Source: Caldilineaceae bacterium (lineage in GTDB: Bacteria > Chloroflexota > Anaerolineae > Caldilineales > Caldilineaceae). From it: a DNA stretch of 6,119 nucleotides. The notes under the pieces are model-generated. The model was not told the DNA's origin and did no database searches. It worked only from the letters and a program-made list of their open reading frames with translations. This document shows, piece by piece, positions 1 to 6,119 of this stretch. Location of the stretch: the NCBI GenBank assembly GCA_024643705.1, contig JAHEML010000130.1, positions 1,938 through 8,056 of the forward strand, in the 5' to 3' direction. The position numbers were made by a program, and so were the translations under genes. The number at the start of each line of letters is the position of its first letter. Position 1 is the first letter of the stretch.

Positions 1-834
1 ACCCATCCTTCCCAGCTAACCTACGAAGCAGGCAAGGCCGATGCCCAGACATGGGCTGACATGCTGCTTCTCGATTTCGAGCATCACCCCTTCGACACCG
101 TGGGGCTGACGGCCTACATGCGCGGGCTGCTGGATGGCGGCCCCACCCCCAGCGGCCATCTCACGCCGACAGTTGTCTGCACCCTGCCATCGAATGCCAT
201 CACCCCGGAAGAAGTGCGCTACAACGCATGGCAGGCGCGCCATGTGCTCACAGCCGGTGTTCATGGCATTCTGCACACCCACACACGCACAGCCGAATCG
301 GTGAAAGCCTTCGTGCAGATTACCCGCTACCCCTTCCAGTCCCTGAGCCGGGATGTGATAGGCGAGGGGCTGCGGGGGGCCGGTGGTCAAAAACCGGCCA
401 ACGACATCTGGGGGCTATCCACGGCAGAATATGCCGCGGTGGCCGACCCCTGGCCCCTGAACCCAGCCGGTGAACTGCTGCTGGGCCTGAAGATCGAAGA
501 CCGACACTGTCTGCCCAACGTGGATGCCATCGCGGCCGTGCCAGGTATTGGCTTTGCCGAATGGGGGCCAGGTGATATGGGCATGTCCTTCGACGAGCCA
601 GACGCCCACGATCCCCCCTACCCCCAGGTGATGAACGATGCGCGGGATCGGATTAAGGCGGCCCTGGATTTGCGGGGGATCGCCTTTTACTCCAGTTGGG
701 CTGATCCCAGTTTGAGCATGGAGCAACGGGTCGATTTTTCGCTGGACGTGCTGGGCGTGCGCATGATGGGCGCGCCCAACAAGGAATGGGCCGACTATGG
801 CCGTAAACGGACTGGCCGCACCATGCCTGTGTAG
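1..834 (+). CDS. HpcH/HpaI-type class II aldolase (5' partial)
   Basis: Reading frame 1 is open from the first base to the TAG at 832-834, so the start lies upstream of the window; the ATG at 61 is internal, because the family's first beta-strand/histidine motif (LLLDFEHHPFD) begins there. The 277 visible residues match the HpcH/HpaI aldolase/citrate-lyase beta-barrel family, which makes metal-dependent aldol cleavages yielding pyruvate or a related 2-oxo acid. H28 of the EHH motif is the likely catalytic histidine. E166 (in LKIED) and D192 (in GPGDMGMS) are the expected metal ligands, 26 residues apart as in characterised members. The strand that normally carries the substrate-binding arginine (usual pattern VVRVP) reads VVCTLPSN here, so that arginine seems missing. 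The usual VPHVNTAEEA region is also altered (LHTHTRTAESV). The family is clear. The substrate is not: hydroxy-oxo-diacid or sugar-acid cleavage is possible, and an unusual activity cannot be excluded. A 316-bp gap with a palindrome separates it from the transporter, so co-transcription is doubtful. Confidence 0.85.
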   Translation, partial: THPSQLTYEAGKADAQTWADMLLLDFEHHPFDTVGLTAYMRGLLDGGPTPSGHLTPTVVCTLPSNAITPEEVRYNAWQARHVLTAGVHGILHTHTRTAESVKAFVQITRYPFQSLSRDVIGEGLRGAGGQKPANDIWGLSTAEYAAVADPWPLNPAGELLLGLKIEDRHCLPNVDAIAAVPGIGFAEWGPGDMGMSFDEPDAHDPPYPQVMNDARDRIKAALDLRGIAFYSSWADPSLSMEQRVDFSLDVLGVRMMGAPNKEWADYGRKRTGRTMPV

Positions 835-866
835 CACCAGATTGTGCTGCTGTTGTCTTTCTTTCA

Positions 867-901
867 CAGACCTGCCAGGTTGCAGAAACCTGGCAGGTCT
901 G
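867..901. repeat. Perfect 15-bp inverted repeat (REP-like palindrome)
   Basis: Arms 867-881 (cagacctgccaggtt) and 887-901 are exact reverse complements around a 5-nt loop, starting 33 bp after the aldolase stop codon. No T-tract follows on either strand, so it is not a textbook intrinsic terminator, although it could still block or stabilise the 3' end of the aldolase message. The AGACCTGCCAGGTT core resembles a dispersed intergenic palindrome that I recall from Chloroflexota and cyanobacterial genomes; that is memory, not a search. Confidence 0.85.
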
Positions 902-1093
902 ACCCTATCGCCCTTCCCAAAATGGCATTTGCGCGAGAATCCATTCTATTGTAGGCTGTTTTTGCATCACCAAGTGGGTTGACAATCCACCCTGTCCACA
1001 CAAAATCCAGCATCCCCATAGCGTGTTACCTCATGTTGACTGTTCGCCACTGATTTGTGCGCGCGGCAATCGGGTACAGAGCCTGGGGACGTA

Positions 1094-1121
1094 CAACTCC
1101 TAAAGAACAACTCCTAAAGAA
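1094..1121 (+). repeat. Exact tandem 14-bp repeat in the operon leader
   Basis: The unit caactcctaaagaa occurs twice head to tail (1094-1107 and 1108-1121) with no mismatch, ending 18 nt before the Shine-Dalgarno of the DppB-type gene. Each copy contains CTCCT (1097-1101, 1111-1115), the exact complement of the AGGAG at 1140-1144. It is either a recent small duplication or a leader element affecting translation initiation; the sequence alone does not decide. Confidence 0.8.
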
Positions 1122-1150
1122 TTGGCGCAGAATCTGCCCAGGAGACCACG

Positions 1151-2152
1151 ATGAGCATCACCTATGTTTTGCAACGCATCGCCCAGCTCATACTCATCGT
1201 CTTCATCGCCATCACCATCAACTTCATATTGCCCCGGATGATCCCCGGCGACCCAATTGAGTCGGCTTTGACGACAAAGATCGCCATTTCGGGCAATGTA
1301 AGCGTGGATGTGCAGAAAGTGGCCGAAGCCTATCGCCAAAAGTTCGGCCTGGACAAACCACTGTGGCAGCAATATCTCAACTATCTGAACGATGTCCTGC
1401 ATTTTGAATTCGGCGTCTCATTGGTCAAATTCCCCGAGACGGTGGTGTCACAGATTCGATCTGCCCTGCCCTGGACCATCACCCTGATGATGGTCTCCAC
1501 GATCACAGCCTTTCTGGTGGGGTCGATTCTGGGAGCGCTTTTCGTTTGGCCCAGCACACCCAGATTGTTTCACGTTTTGGTGTCACCCTTCATGCTGCTC
1601 TCCACCATCCCCTTCTTTCTTTTGGGCATCATCCTTCTCTCGATCTTTGCCACCGAACTACGTATCTTTCCACCCGGTGGTGGCTTCTCGCCAACTCTCA
1701 TCCGCGGCTTCAACATGGAGACAATCCTCGACATCCTGCACCATTCCATCCTGCCCGCGTTGTCGATCATTTTGGGTAGCATGGGCGCGTGGGCGCTGGG
1801 TATGCGGGCCATGATGATTACCGTGCTGGGCGAGGATTACGTCACCTTTGCCGAAGCCAAAGGGCTACACCCCCGCCGGGTCTTTTTGTGGTATGGCATG
1901 CGCAATGCCATGCTGCCCCAGGTGACACAGTTAGCCCTGGCTCTGGGCGGGGTGTTGGGCGGCACGGTACTGGTCGAGGCCATCTTCAGCTATCCCGGCA
2001 TTGGAACCCTGCTCTTCGCCGCTATTGCCACCAAAGATTATTTCGTCATCCAAGGCATTGTGCTGATTCTTATTTTTGCCCTGGCTGGCGCGCTCTTTAT
2101 CATCGACATGATCTACCCCCTCTTGGATCCCAGAATTCGCTACACCGACTAA
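1151..2152 (+). CDS. DppB/OppB-type ABC transporter permease
   Basis: This 333-residue integral membrane protein is the first transmembrane subunit of a family 5 (dipeptide/oligopeptide/nickel/oligosaccharide) ABC importer. It has six predicted membrane segments at about residues 8-30, 107-133, 142-168, 192-220, 258-283 and 297-325. An IPGDP motif follows the first, and the FGLDKPLWQQY...EFGVS extracytoplasmic segment (about 65-90) is typical of DppB proteins. The cytoplasmic coupling loop that docks on the ATPase is visible as FAEAKGLHPRRV...MRNAMLP. The length is normal for the family. The start is supported by AGGAG at 1140-1144, 6 nt upstream, and by the usual N-terminal YVLQRIAQ pattern. 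The gene opens the operon, and 68 bp separate it from the permease-ATPase fusion. The family is secure; the substrate (peptide, oligosaccharide or other) cannot be told from this subunit. Confidence 0.95.
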   Translation: MSITYVLQRIAQLILIVFIAITINFILPRMIPGDPIESALTTKIAISGNVSVDVQKVAEAYRQKFGLDKPLWQQYLNYLNDVLHFEFGVSLVKFPETVVSQIRSALPWTITLMMVSTITAFLVGSILGALFVWPSTPRLFHVLVSPFMLLSTIPFFLLGIILLSIFATELRIFPPGGGFSPTLIRGFNMETILDILHHSILPALSIILGSMGAWALGMRAMMITVLGEDYVTFAEAKGLHPRRVFLWYGMRNAMLPQVTQLALALGGVLGGTVLVEAIFSYPGIGTLLFAAIATKDYFVIQGIVLILIFALAGALFIIDMIYPLLDPRIRYTD

Positions 2153-2220
2153 TTGTTCACACCGAAAGAGCGAATCCAAGTTATGCCCCCCACCCACGGT
2201 ACTGCAAAGGAGATTAGCCG

Positions 2221-4257
2221 ATGAATCGGCTATTACGACTGTTTAACAGCCAACGCATCACAACCAACCTGATCATCGGTCTTGTCATCCTCGCGATTGT
2301 CATTCTCGTGAGCCTGCTGGGGCCGATGTTTGTCGACATGGAGTTGATCGAAGTTGGCGCGGTGGCTCCATCCAAACCCCCTTCTGCCGAATACCTGCTG
2401 GGCACCGACTCCCAGGGCAGAGACATGCTGGCCGTCCTCATCTCGGCCATTCCCCAAACCCTCAAAATGGGTCTGATCGCCGGGATCGTCGGCGTGAGCA
2501 TCGGTCTACTTTTGGGGCTGCTGTCGGGCTTTTTCGGCGGCCCACTGGACACGGTGATCCGGGTCTTTGCCGACTCGCTGATGACAGTGCCGGGCATTGC
2601 CATCCTGCTGGTCATCGCGTCCAATATCGAATCCATGACTGTGGAAGTGATGGGTTTGACAGTCGCCGCGCTGGCCTGGATGTACCCAACCCGCACCATC
2701 CGATCCCAGGTGCTTTCCATCCGCGAACGGCCCTACATGGCAGTGGCCCGGGCCAATGGCGAAAGCGAACTCGAAGTCCTCTTTCGCGAGGTGATGCCCA
2801 ACTTGGTGCCCTATGTGGCCGCCAGCCTGGTCGCTTCGATCAACGGGGCCATCCTCGCCACGGTGGGGCTGGAATCCCTGGGCCTGGGCGCGCAGAACGT
2901 ACACACCCTGGGCACGACCATCTACTGGGCGCGCCGCTACAGTGCAGTGTTGCGGGGCCAATGGTGGTGGTGGGCACCGCCCATCATCGTTGTCTCACTT
3001 ATCTTTATCGGCCTCTTTTTGGTCTCCATGGGGCTGGATCGCTTTGCCAATCCTGCCCTGACGGGTCAAGGTTCGGCCCGAACGCGACGGCGCAAAAATA
3101 AGGCGCAGCGAAATGCGGCCCAATTAAAGGCAGCCGCCAACCATCAAACCGGGGCCGACAACCAATCGGCACTGCTGCGGGTTGATAATCTGCAGGTGGT
3201 CTTTGAAACAGCCGCAGGGTCGGGGCCAGCGGTGGACAATGTCTCGTTTAGCATGCAGCCAGGCGAGCGCATGGGGCTGGTGGGCGAATCGGGCTGCGGC
3301 AAGACCACAATGGCAACGGCCATTCTCTCCCTGGTGCGCCCGCCGGGCCGCATAGCCGGGGGAAGTGTGCAATTGGGCGATATTGACCTGCTCGCGCTCC
3401 GGGATGAAGAACTGCGCAAAATGCGGCTGAAAGAGATTGCATTGGTTCCCCAGGCGGCCATGAACTCGCTCAACCCTGTCATGCGCATCAGCGAGCAACT
3501 GGCCGACGCCATTCGGGTGCACGAGACAACCCTCTCCCAGCCGGAGATCGAGACGCTGATTCGTGACTCCCTGATCAACGTGGGGCTGTCGCCAGAGGTC
3601 GCCAACCGCTATCCCCACCAGCTAAGCGGCGGCATGAAACAGCGTGTGTCGATTGCCATCGCCACCGTGCTTGGTCCCCAGCTCATCATTGCCGACGAAC
3701 CTACCAGTGCGCTGGACGTGGTGGTGCAGCAGCGGGTGATGCTCACACTGGGGCGGGTGCAAAAGGAGCTGGGCGCGGCCATGATTCTCATCGGCCACGA
3801 TATGGGCCTGATCGCCCAATTTTCCGACACTATCGGCGTGCTTTACGCAGGCAAAATGGTAGAACGGGGTGACATTGACACGGTTCTCAACGAACCCTGC
3901 CACCCCTACACCCGCTTGCTCATTGACAGCTTGCCCAAGCTGGAAAGCGAGAGCGAATTTATCGGAATTCCCGGCCTGCCGCCTGCGCTCTTCAACCGGC
4001 CCGGCGGATGCAGTTTTCACCCCCGCTGCCCCTTTGCCTTCGAGCGCTGCATGGCCGAGACACCCGAACCACAGTTGGTCAAGGGGCGTCAGGTAGCCTG
4101 CCATCTCTACCCCGATCTGGGCCAATTGCCCCCCATCCCCATATCGTCGGTGGTTGTGGCAGGCGATGGCGCGCTGCCCACGGGTATTGTGGACAAGACG
4201 ACGACTGATGCCAACACGGCCAACGGAAACACCGCAACCGGGGAGGCGCAATCATGA
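2221..4257 (+). CDS. DppC-DppD fusion: ABC permease joined to ATPase
   Basis: This 678-residue protein joins two normally separate importer subunits. Residues 1-280 are a DppC-type permease: first membrane segment about 15-37, the GTDSQGRD signature (61-68), coupling loop YMAVARANG...MPN (172-194), WWWW at 248-251, and a cytoplasmic C-terminal end. A basic, Ala/Gln-rich linker follows (about 281-317, with RTRRRKNK). The ATPase has Walker A GESGCGKTT (355-363), Q-loop Q411, signature LSGGMKQ (468-474), Walker B LIIADEP (488-494, catalytic E493) and switch His526, all intact. The C-terminal oligopeptide-transporter domain carries C597, C603, C610 and C627. The tail from about 655 is Thr/Asn/Ala-rich and probably disordered. 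There is no stop, ATG, GTG or TTG in frame in the linker, so this is a real fusion. AAAGGAG (2206-2212) sits 8 nt before the start. The stop overlaps the next start, which implies coupled translation. Similar permease/ATP-binding fusions are known; the substrate is unknown. Confidence 0.95.
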   Translation: MNRLLRLFNSQRITTNLIIGLVILAIVILVSLLGPMFVDMELIEVGAVAPSKPPSAEYLLGTDSQGRDMLAVLISAIPQTLKMGLIAGIVGVSIGLLLGLLSGFFGGPLDTVIRVFADSLMTVPGIAILLVIASNIESMTVEVMGLTVAALAWMYPTRTIRSQVLSIRERPYMAVARANGESELEVLFREVMPNLVPYVAASLVASINGAILATVGLESLGLGAQNVHTLGTTIYWARRYSAVLRGQWWWWAPPIIVVSLIFIGLFLVSMGLDRFANPALTGQGSARTRRRKNKAQRNAAQLKAAANHQTGADNQSALLRVDNLQVVFETAAGSGPAVDNVSFSMQPGERMGLVGESGCGKTTMATAILSLVRPPGRIAGGSVQLGDIDLLALRDEELRKMRLKEIALVPQAAMNSLNPVMRISEQLADAIRVHETTLSQPEIETLIRDSLINVGLSPEVANRYPHQLSGGMKQRVSIAIATVLGPQLIIADEPTSALDVVVQQRVMLTLGRVQKELGAAMILIGHDMGLIAQFSDTIGVLYAGKMVERGDIDTVLNEPCHPYTRLLIDSLPKLESESEFIGIPGLPPALFNRPGGCSFHPRCPFAFERCMAETPEPQLVKGRQVACHLYPDLGQLPPIPISSVVVAGDGALPTGIVDKTTTDANTANGNTATGEAQS

Positions 4258-5267
4258 CCGAATTGCTCAAAGTAAGCAACGCTTCGAAGATGTTCTACGA
4301 CGGGCCGATTTGGCGTCGTCAAACCACCGTAGCGGTGGACAATATCTCCTTCTCTATCGCTGATGATCGGCCCAGCATTACCGGGGTGGTGGGTGAGAGC
4401 GGCAGCGGCAAAACCACCCTGGCCCTGCTCTTGCTGGGCTATGCCCAACCGAGCAAAGGCCAAGTGGTCTACCGGGGCCAAGATTTGGCCGACATGTCGA
4501 AGCAAGAACGGTTTGAATTTCGCCGGGTGGTGCAGCCCATTTTCCAAGACCCGTTTGCGGCTTTCAATCCCTTTTATCTGGTAGACCATGTGCTTCAGGT
4601 TCCCATCAAGCGTTTTAACCTTGCATCCACCGAGGCCGAGGCCGAAGAGTTGATCGTCGAGGCGTTGCAGCTTGTTGGCCTGCGACCGGCAGAAACCTTG
4701 GGCCGGTTTCCCCACCAACTCAGCGGCGGCCAACGACAGCGTATTATGGTGGCGCGGGCGTTGCTCTGTCGGCCCCAGCTCATCATCGCCGACGAACCGG
4801 TCTCTATGGTAGATGCCTCGCTGCGGGCCACCATCCTTGCCAGCTTGCAAACCCTGAACCGGGATTTGGGCATTTCGATTGTCTACATCACCCACGATCT
4901 GACCACGGCCCATCAGGTGTGCGACAACATTATTGTCATGTACGGCGGCCAGGTGGTCGAAGCGGGCGCGGTGGGCAGGGTGATCCGTGATCCTCAACAT
5001 CCCTACACCCAATTGCTCGTTTCGTCGATCCCACTGATGGACCGTTCCCAGCGCTGGGAAAATCAGGAAACAACCGAGCCAACCGAGCAAAATGGGCGTG
5101 TCTCGGTTGGGTGCAAGTTTGCGCCACGCTGCCCTCATGCCGAAGACCGCTGCTGGACTTCTCCACCCCCGCTCTATCAAACAGAATCGACACGCGCCGT
5201 GGCCTGTGTTCTGCAGGACAACAGTCCTGTCTTGGAAGGGCACGATGTGACCAGTGTGTTTTTGTAA
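4254..5267 (+). CDS. DppF/OppF-type ABC transporter ATPase
   Basis: This 337-residue cytoplasmic ATPase is the second nucleotide-binding subunit and should pair with the ATPase half of the preceding fusion. It has Walker A GESGSGKTT (47-55), Q-loop Q98 in FQDPFAAFNP, signature LSGGQ (156-160), Walker B LIIADEP (176-182, catalytic E181), D-loop SMVD (184-187) and switch His214, so it should be catalytically competent. The C-terminal oligopeptide-transporter domain carries four cysteines (C287, C293, C300, C318) in GCKFAPRCP...RC...VAC, nearly the same spacing as in the fusion. The ATG overlaps the upstream stop as ATGA, with GGAGG at 4242-4246, 7 nt upstream, so translational coupling is likely. 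It is the last gene of the operon and is followed by an inverted-repeat element and a terminator. The long minus-strand open frame beneath it is a coding shadow. Confidence 0.95.
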   Translation: MTELLKVSNASKMFYDGPIWRRQTTVAVDNISFSIADDRPSITGVVGESGSGKTTLALLLLGYAQPSKGQVVYRGQDLADMSKQERFEFRRVVQPIFQDPFAAFNPFYLVDHVLQVPIKRFNLASTEAEAEELIVEALQLVGLRPAETLGRFPHQLSGGQRQRIMVARALLCRPQLIIADEPVSMVDASLRATILASLQTLNRDLGISIVYITHDLTTAHQVCDNIIVMYGGQVVEAGAVGRVIRDPQHPYTQLLVSSIPLMDRSQRWENQETTEPTEQNGRVSVGCKFAPRCPHAEDRCWTSPPPLYQTESTRAVACVLQDNSPVLEGHDVTSVFL

Positions 5268-5275
5268 AACTATCA

Positions 5276-5391
5276 AGGTAACTACCAACCCTTTGCCACG
5301 AATTCAACGAATGTCACGAATGATCTAGCCAAATTCGTGGGTATTCGTGCAATTCGTGGCGAAAATCCGGTCAGTGGCTTGGTAATTACCT
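5276..5391. repeat. Composite inverted-repeat element with CACGAAT units
   Basis: The inner part is a large imperfect hairpin. CACGAAT-type heptamers at 5297-5303, 5306-5312 (AACGAAT) and 5315-5321 face ATTCGTG at 5333-5339, 5343-5349 and 5352-5358 across an 11-nt loop. The outermost ten pairs, 5295-5304 with 5351-5360 (gccacgaatt/aattcgtggc), are perfect. This sits inside a second inverted pair, 5276-5288 (aggtaactaccaa) with 5379-5391 (ttggtaattacct), which match at 12 of 13 positions. The nesting suggests a small non-autonomous repeat element (REP or MITE-like), starting 8 bp after the DppF-type stop codon. No coding capacity is visible. I recall similar ATTCGTG-rich intergenic repeats in other bacteria, but have not checked. 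Confidence 0.7.
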
Positions 5392-5402
5392 ATCGAGCAA
5401 GC

Positions 5403-5448
5403 ATAAAAATAGCGGGGAATCCGGCACCGGATTCCCCGCTATTTTTAT
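5403..5448. terminator. Bidirectional intrinsic terminator
   Basis: Arms 5403-5424 and 5427-5448 are perfect reverse complements (22 bp; the apical pairs would open to a GCAC loop). The core is GC-rich (AGCGGGGAATCCGG). The outer ends are ATAAAAAT and ATTTTTAT, so each transcript carries a U-rich run after the GC stem. It lies between the convergent DppF-type gene (ends 5267) and the substrate-binding protein gene (ends 5497), as expected for a shared terminator. A smaller hairpin (5452-5457 with 5464-5469, GCGCAC/GTGCGC) lies between it and the minus-strand gene. Confidence 0.9.
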
Positions 5449-5496
5449 ACGGCGCACGTTTGTGTGCGCTATCCTCTACAGTCCACCCAAATGCGC

Positions 5497-6119
5497 CTAC
5501 TGCACAGGTTGGATGTTGTGGACGATCATGTTCCAGGCTTCCCATGGGGGATAAGGAGCCACATAGGGGTCGGATTCATTGGGCCAGGCGGTCCAATAGG
5601 TTTCATTGAAAACGACCACGTGCAACTCTTCCAGCAACATCAACTCTGGCATATCCCGCAGATAGATGTCGAGCGCTTGGTTGGCTAACTCCACATAGCG
5701 AGCGTTGTCGGTTGAACCGACCATGCCTTCCATTTCGTCAAGCAAAGCATCAAGCTCTGGGTTGCGATAGCGAGAGCAGGCCTGAATGCTGGGGCATGGC
5801 TCGCCAAGTGGCACGGCAAAACGGCTATGCATATCTTTCAGGGTTTCGTATGGCTCGGACAAGCTACCGCAGTGAACCCGGAAAATGGTGTCGAAATTAC
5901 CTAGCAGCATGTCGCTGTTCCATGCAGTCGAGCCTTCCGGCTCCAGCATCTCCACAGCGTTGAAGCCTGCCTTTTGAAGCTGGGATGCAACCACAGGAGT
6001 CAGGGGAGCCAACCATTGGGGTGTGCGCAGGGGGATTGTCAACACTTCGCCATCTTTGGCCCATTGACCGTCGGCATTTTTGGCAAAACCAGCAGCCGTC
6101 ATGTGTTGCTCAACCAGGT
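5497..6119 (-). CDS. Family 5 ABC substrate-binding protein (5' partial)
   Basis: The minus-strand frame is open from the window edge (LVEQHMTAAGF...) to the TAG at 5499-5497, so the methionine at 6102 is internal and only the C-terminal 206 or so residues are seen; family members usually run about 500-620 residues. The extracytoplasmic receptor captures substrate and delivers it to the membrane subunits. Family marks are the opening AGF...ADGQWAKDGE, the segment SRYRNPELDALLDEM (about 5731-5775), the helix YVELANQALDIYLRDMPELML, and the aromatic end YWTAWPNESDPY...PPWEAW. The signal peptide would be outside the window. Two cysteines in GEPCPSIQACS are close enough for a disulfide. The gene converges on the transporter operon and is divided from it by a bidirectional terminator, so it is separately transcribed. 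It is the likeliest receptor for that importer, but could belong to another one upstream on its own strand. Confidence 0.9.
   Translation of the reverse strand, partial: LVEQHMTAAGFAKNADGQWAKDGEVLTIPLRTPQWLAPLTPVVASQLQKAGFNAVEMLEPEGSTAWNSDMLLGNFDTIFRVHCGSLSEPYETLKDMHSRFAVPLGEPCPSIQACSRYRNPELDALLDEMEGMVGSTDNARYVELANQALDIYLRDMPELMLLEELHVVVFNETYWTAWPNESDPYVAPYPPWEAWNMIVHNIQPVQ

Larger units (their letters stand above)
835..1150. other. Intergenic region and leader of the transporter operon
   Basis: No convincing gene is present in these 316 bp. The region holds the palindrome at 867-901, then about 190 bp with no obvious gene or operator, then the tandem repeat at 1094-1121, and ends in the Shine-Dalgarno AGGAG at 1140-1144, 6 nt before the DppB-type start codon. 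The promoter of the transporter operon should lie here. A TTGACA occurs at 979-984 but has no good -10 partner at normal spacing, so I do not call a promoter. Confidence 0.6.

Noticed and set aside
415..867. 150-residue open frame on the minus strand
   Set aside because: Antisense to the conserved metal-binding half of the aldolase, which is clearly the coding strand.
797..982. Small plus-strand open frame running into the intergenic gap
   Set aside because: It starts inside the aldolase 3' end, reads through the 867-901 palindrome, has no good ribosome binding site and gives a low-complexity product.
979..1007. Possible promoter with TTGACA at 979-984
   Set aside because: The hexamer is perfect, but at 17-bp spacing the -10 position reads AAAATC, a poor match, and no better partner lies nearby. 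A promoter is expected in this gap, but this one is not supported.
3622..4251. 209-residue open frame on the minus strand
   Set aside because: Antisense to the ATPase half of the fusion, with no recognisable domain or convincing ribosome binding site; a coding shadow.
4107..5288. 393-residue open frame on the minus strand
   Set aside because: It lies antisense to the end of the fusion and nearly all of the DppF-type gene, whose motifs are unmistakable. Its translation is His/Gly/Arg-rich with no recognisable domain, as expected for a shadow in GC-rich coding DNA.
5452..5469. Small hairpin GCGCAC/GTGCGC with a 6-nt loop
   Set aside because: Only 6 bp and without a T-tract of its own; the strong hairpin at 5403-5448 is sufficient as terminator, so no separate function is claimed.
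5337..5609. 90-residue plus-strand open frame downstream of the operon
   Set aside because: It runs through the inverted repeat and the terminator and then antisense to the substrate-binding protein gene; no domain, no credible start signal.
1..6119. CRISPR array, tRNA, rRNA, transposase gene or phage gene
   Set aside because: I looked for spaced direct repeats, tRNA-like cloverleaf arms, rRNA sequence and mobile-element genes on both strands and saw none; the repeats present are palindromic or a single tandem pair.

Overview
The window is a moderately GC-rich, gene-dense bacterial segment. Its main content is a nearly complete ABC importer locus of the dipeptide/oligopeptide (Dpp/Opp) type. 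Three things suggest a Chloroflexota-like organism (Anaerolineae or Caldilineae sort): the fused permease-ATPase, the WWWW-containing DppC-type permease, and the intergenic palindromes. This assignment rests on my recollection of family style, not on a search, so treat it as tentative.

Layout. Positions 1-834 (+) hold the 3' part of an HpcH/HpaI-type class II aldolase gene whose 5' end lies outside the window. Positions 835-1150 are non-coding: they hold a perfect 15-bp-stem palindrome (867-901), then a leader with an exact tandem 14-bp repeat just upstream of the transporter ribosome binding site. Positions 1151-5267 (+) are a three-gene transporter operon: a DppB-type permease (1151-2152), a DppC-DppD permease-ATPase fusion (2221-4257), and a DppF-type ATPase (4254-5267) whose start codon overlaps the fusion's stop codon (ATGA). 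Positions 5268-5496 are non-coding: they hold a composite inverted-repeat element built on six CACGAAT/ATTCGTG units, then a strong symmetric hairpin that looks like a bidirectional terminator. Positions 5497-6119 (-) hold the 3' part of a convergently transcribed family 5 extracytoplasmic substrate-binding protein gene.

How they fit together. The DppB protein, the two halves of the fusion and DppF supply the two membrane subunits and two nucleotide-binding domains of one complete importer. The substrate-binding protein next door is the obvious candidate receptor, although it is on the opposite strand rather than in the operon. Many family 5 systems carry oligosaccharides rather than peptides. 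A sugar-acid-type aldolase next to the locus would suit a carbohydrate substrate, but the substrate cannot be read from this sequence.

Most of the window is a recognisable transport locus, not an undescribed system. The less ordinary parts are the fusion, the convergent receptor gene, the intergenic inverted repeats, the leader repeat with possible anti-Shine-Dalgarno character, and an aldolase that seems to lack a conserved active-site arginine.
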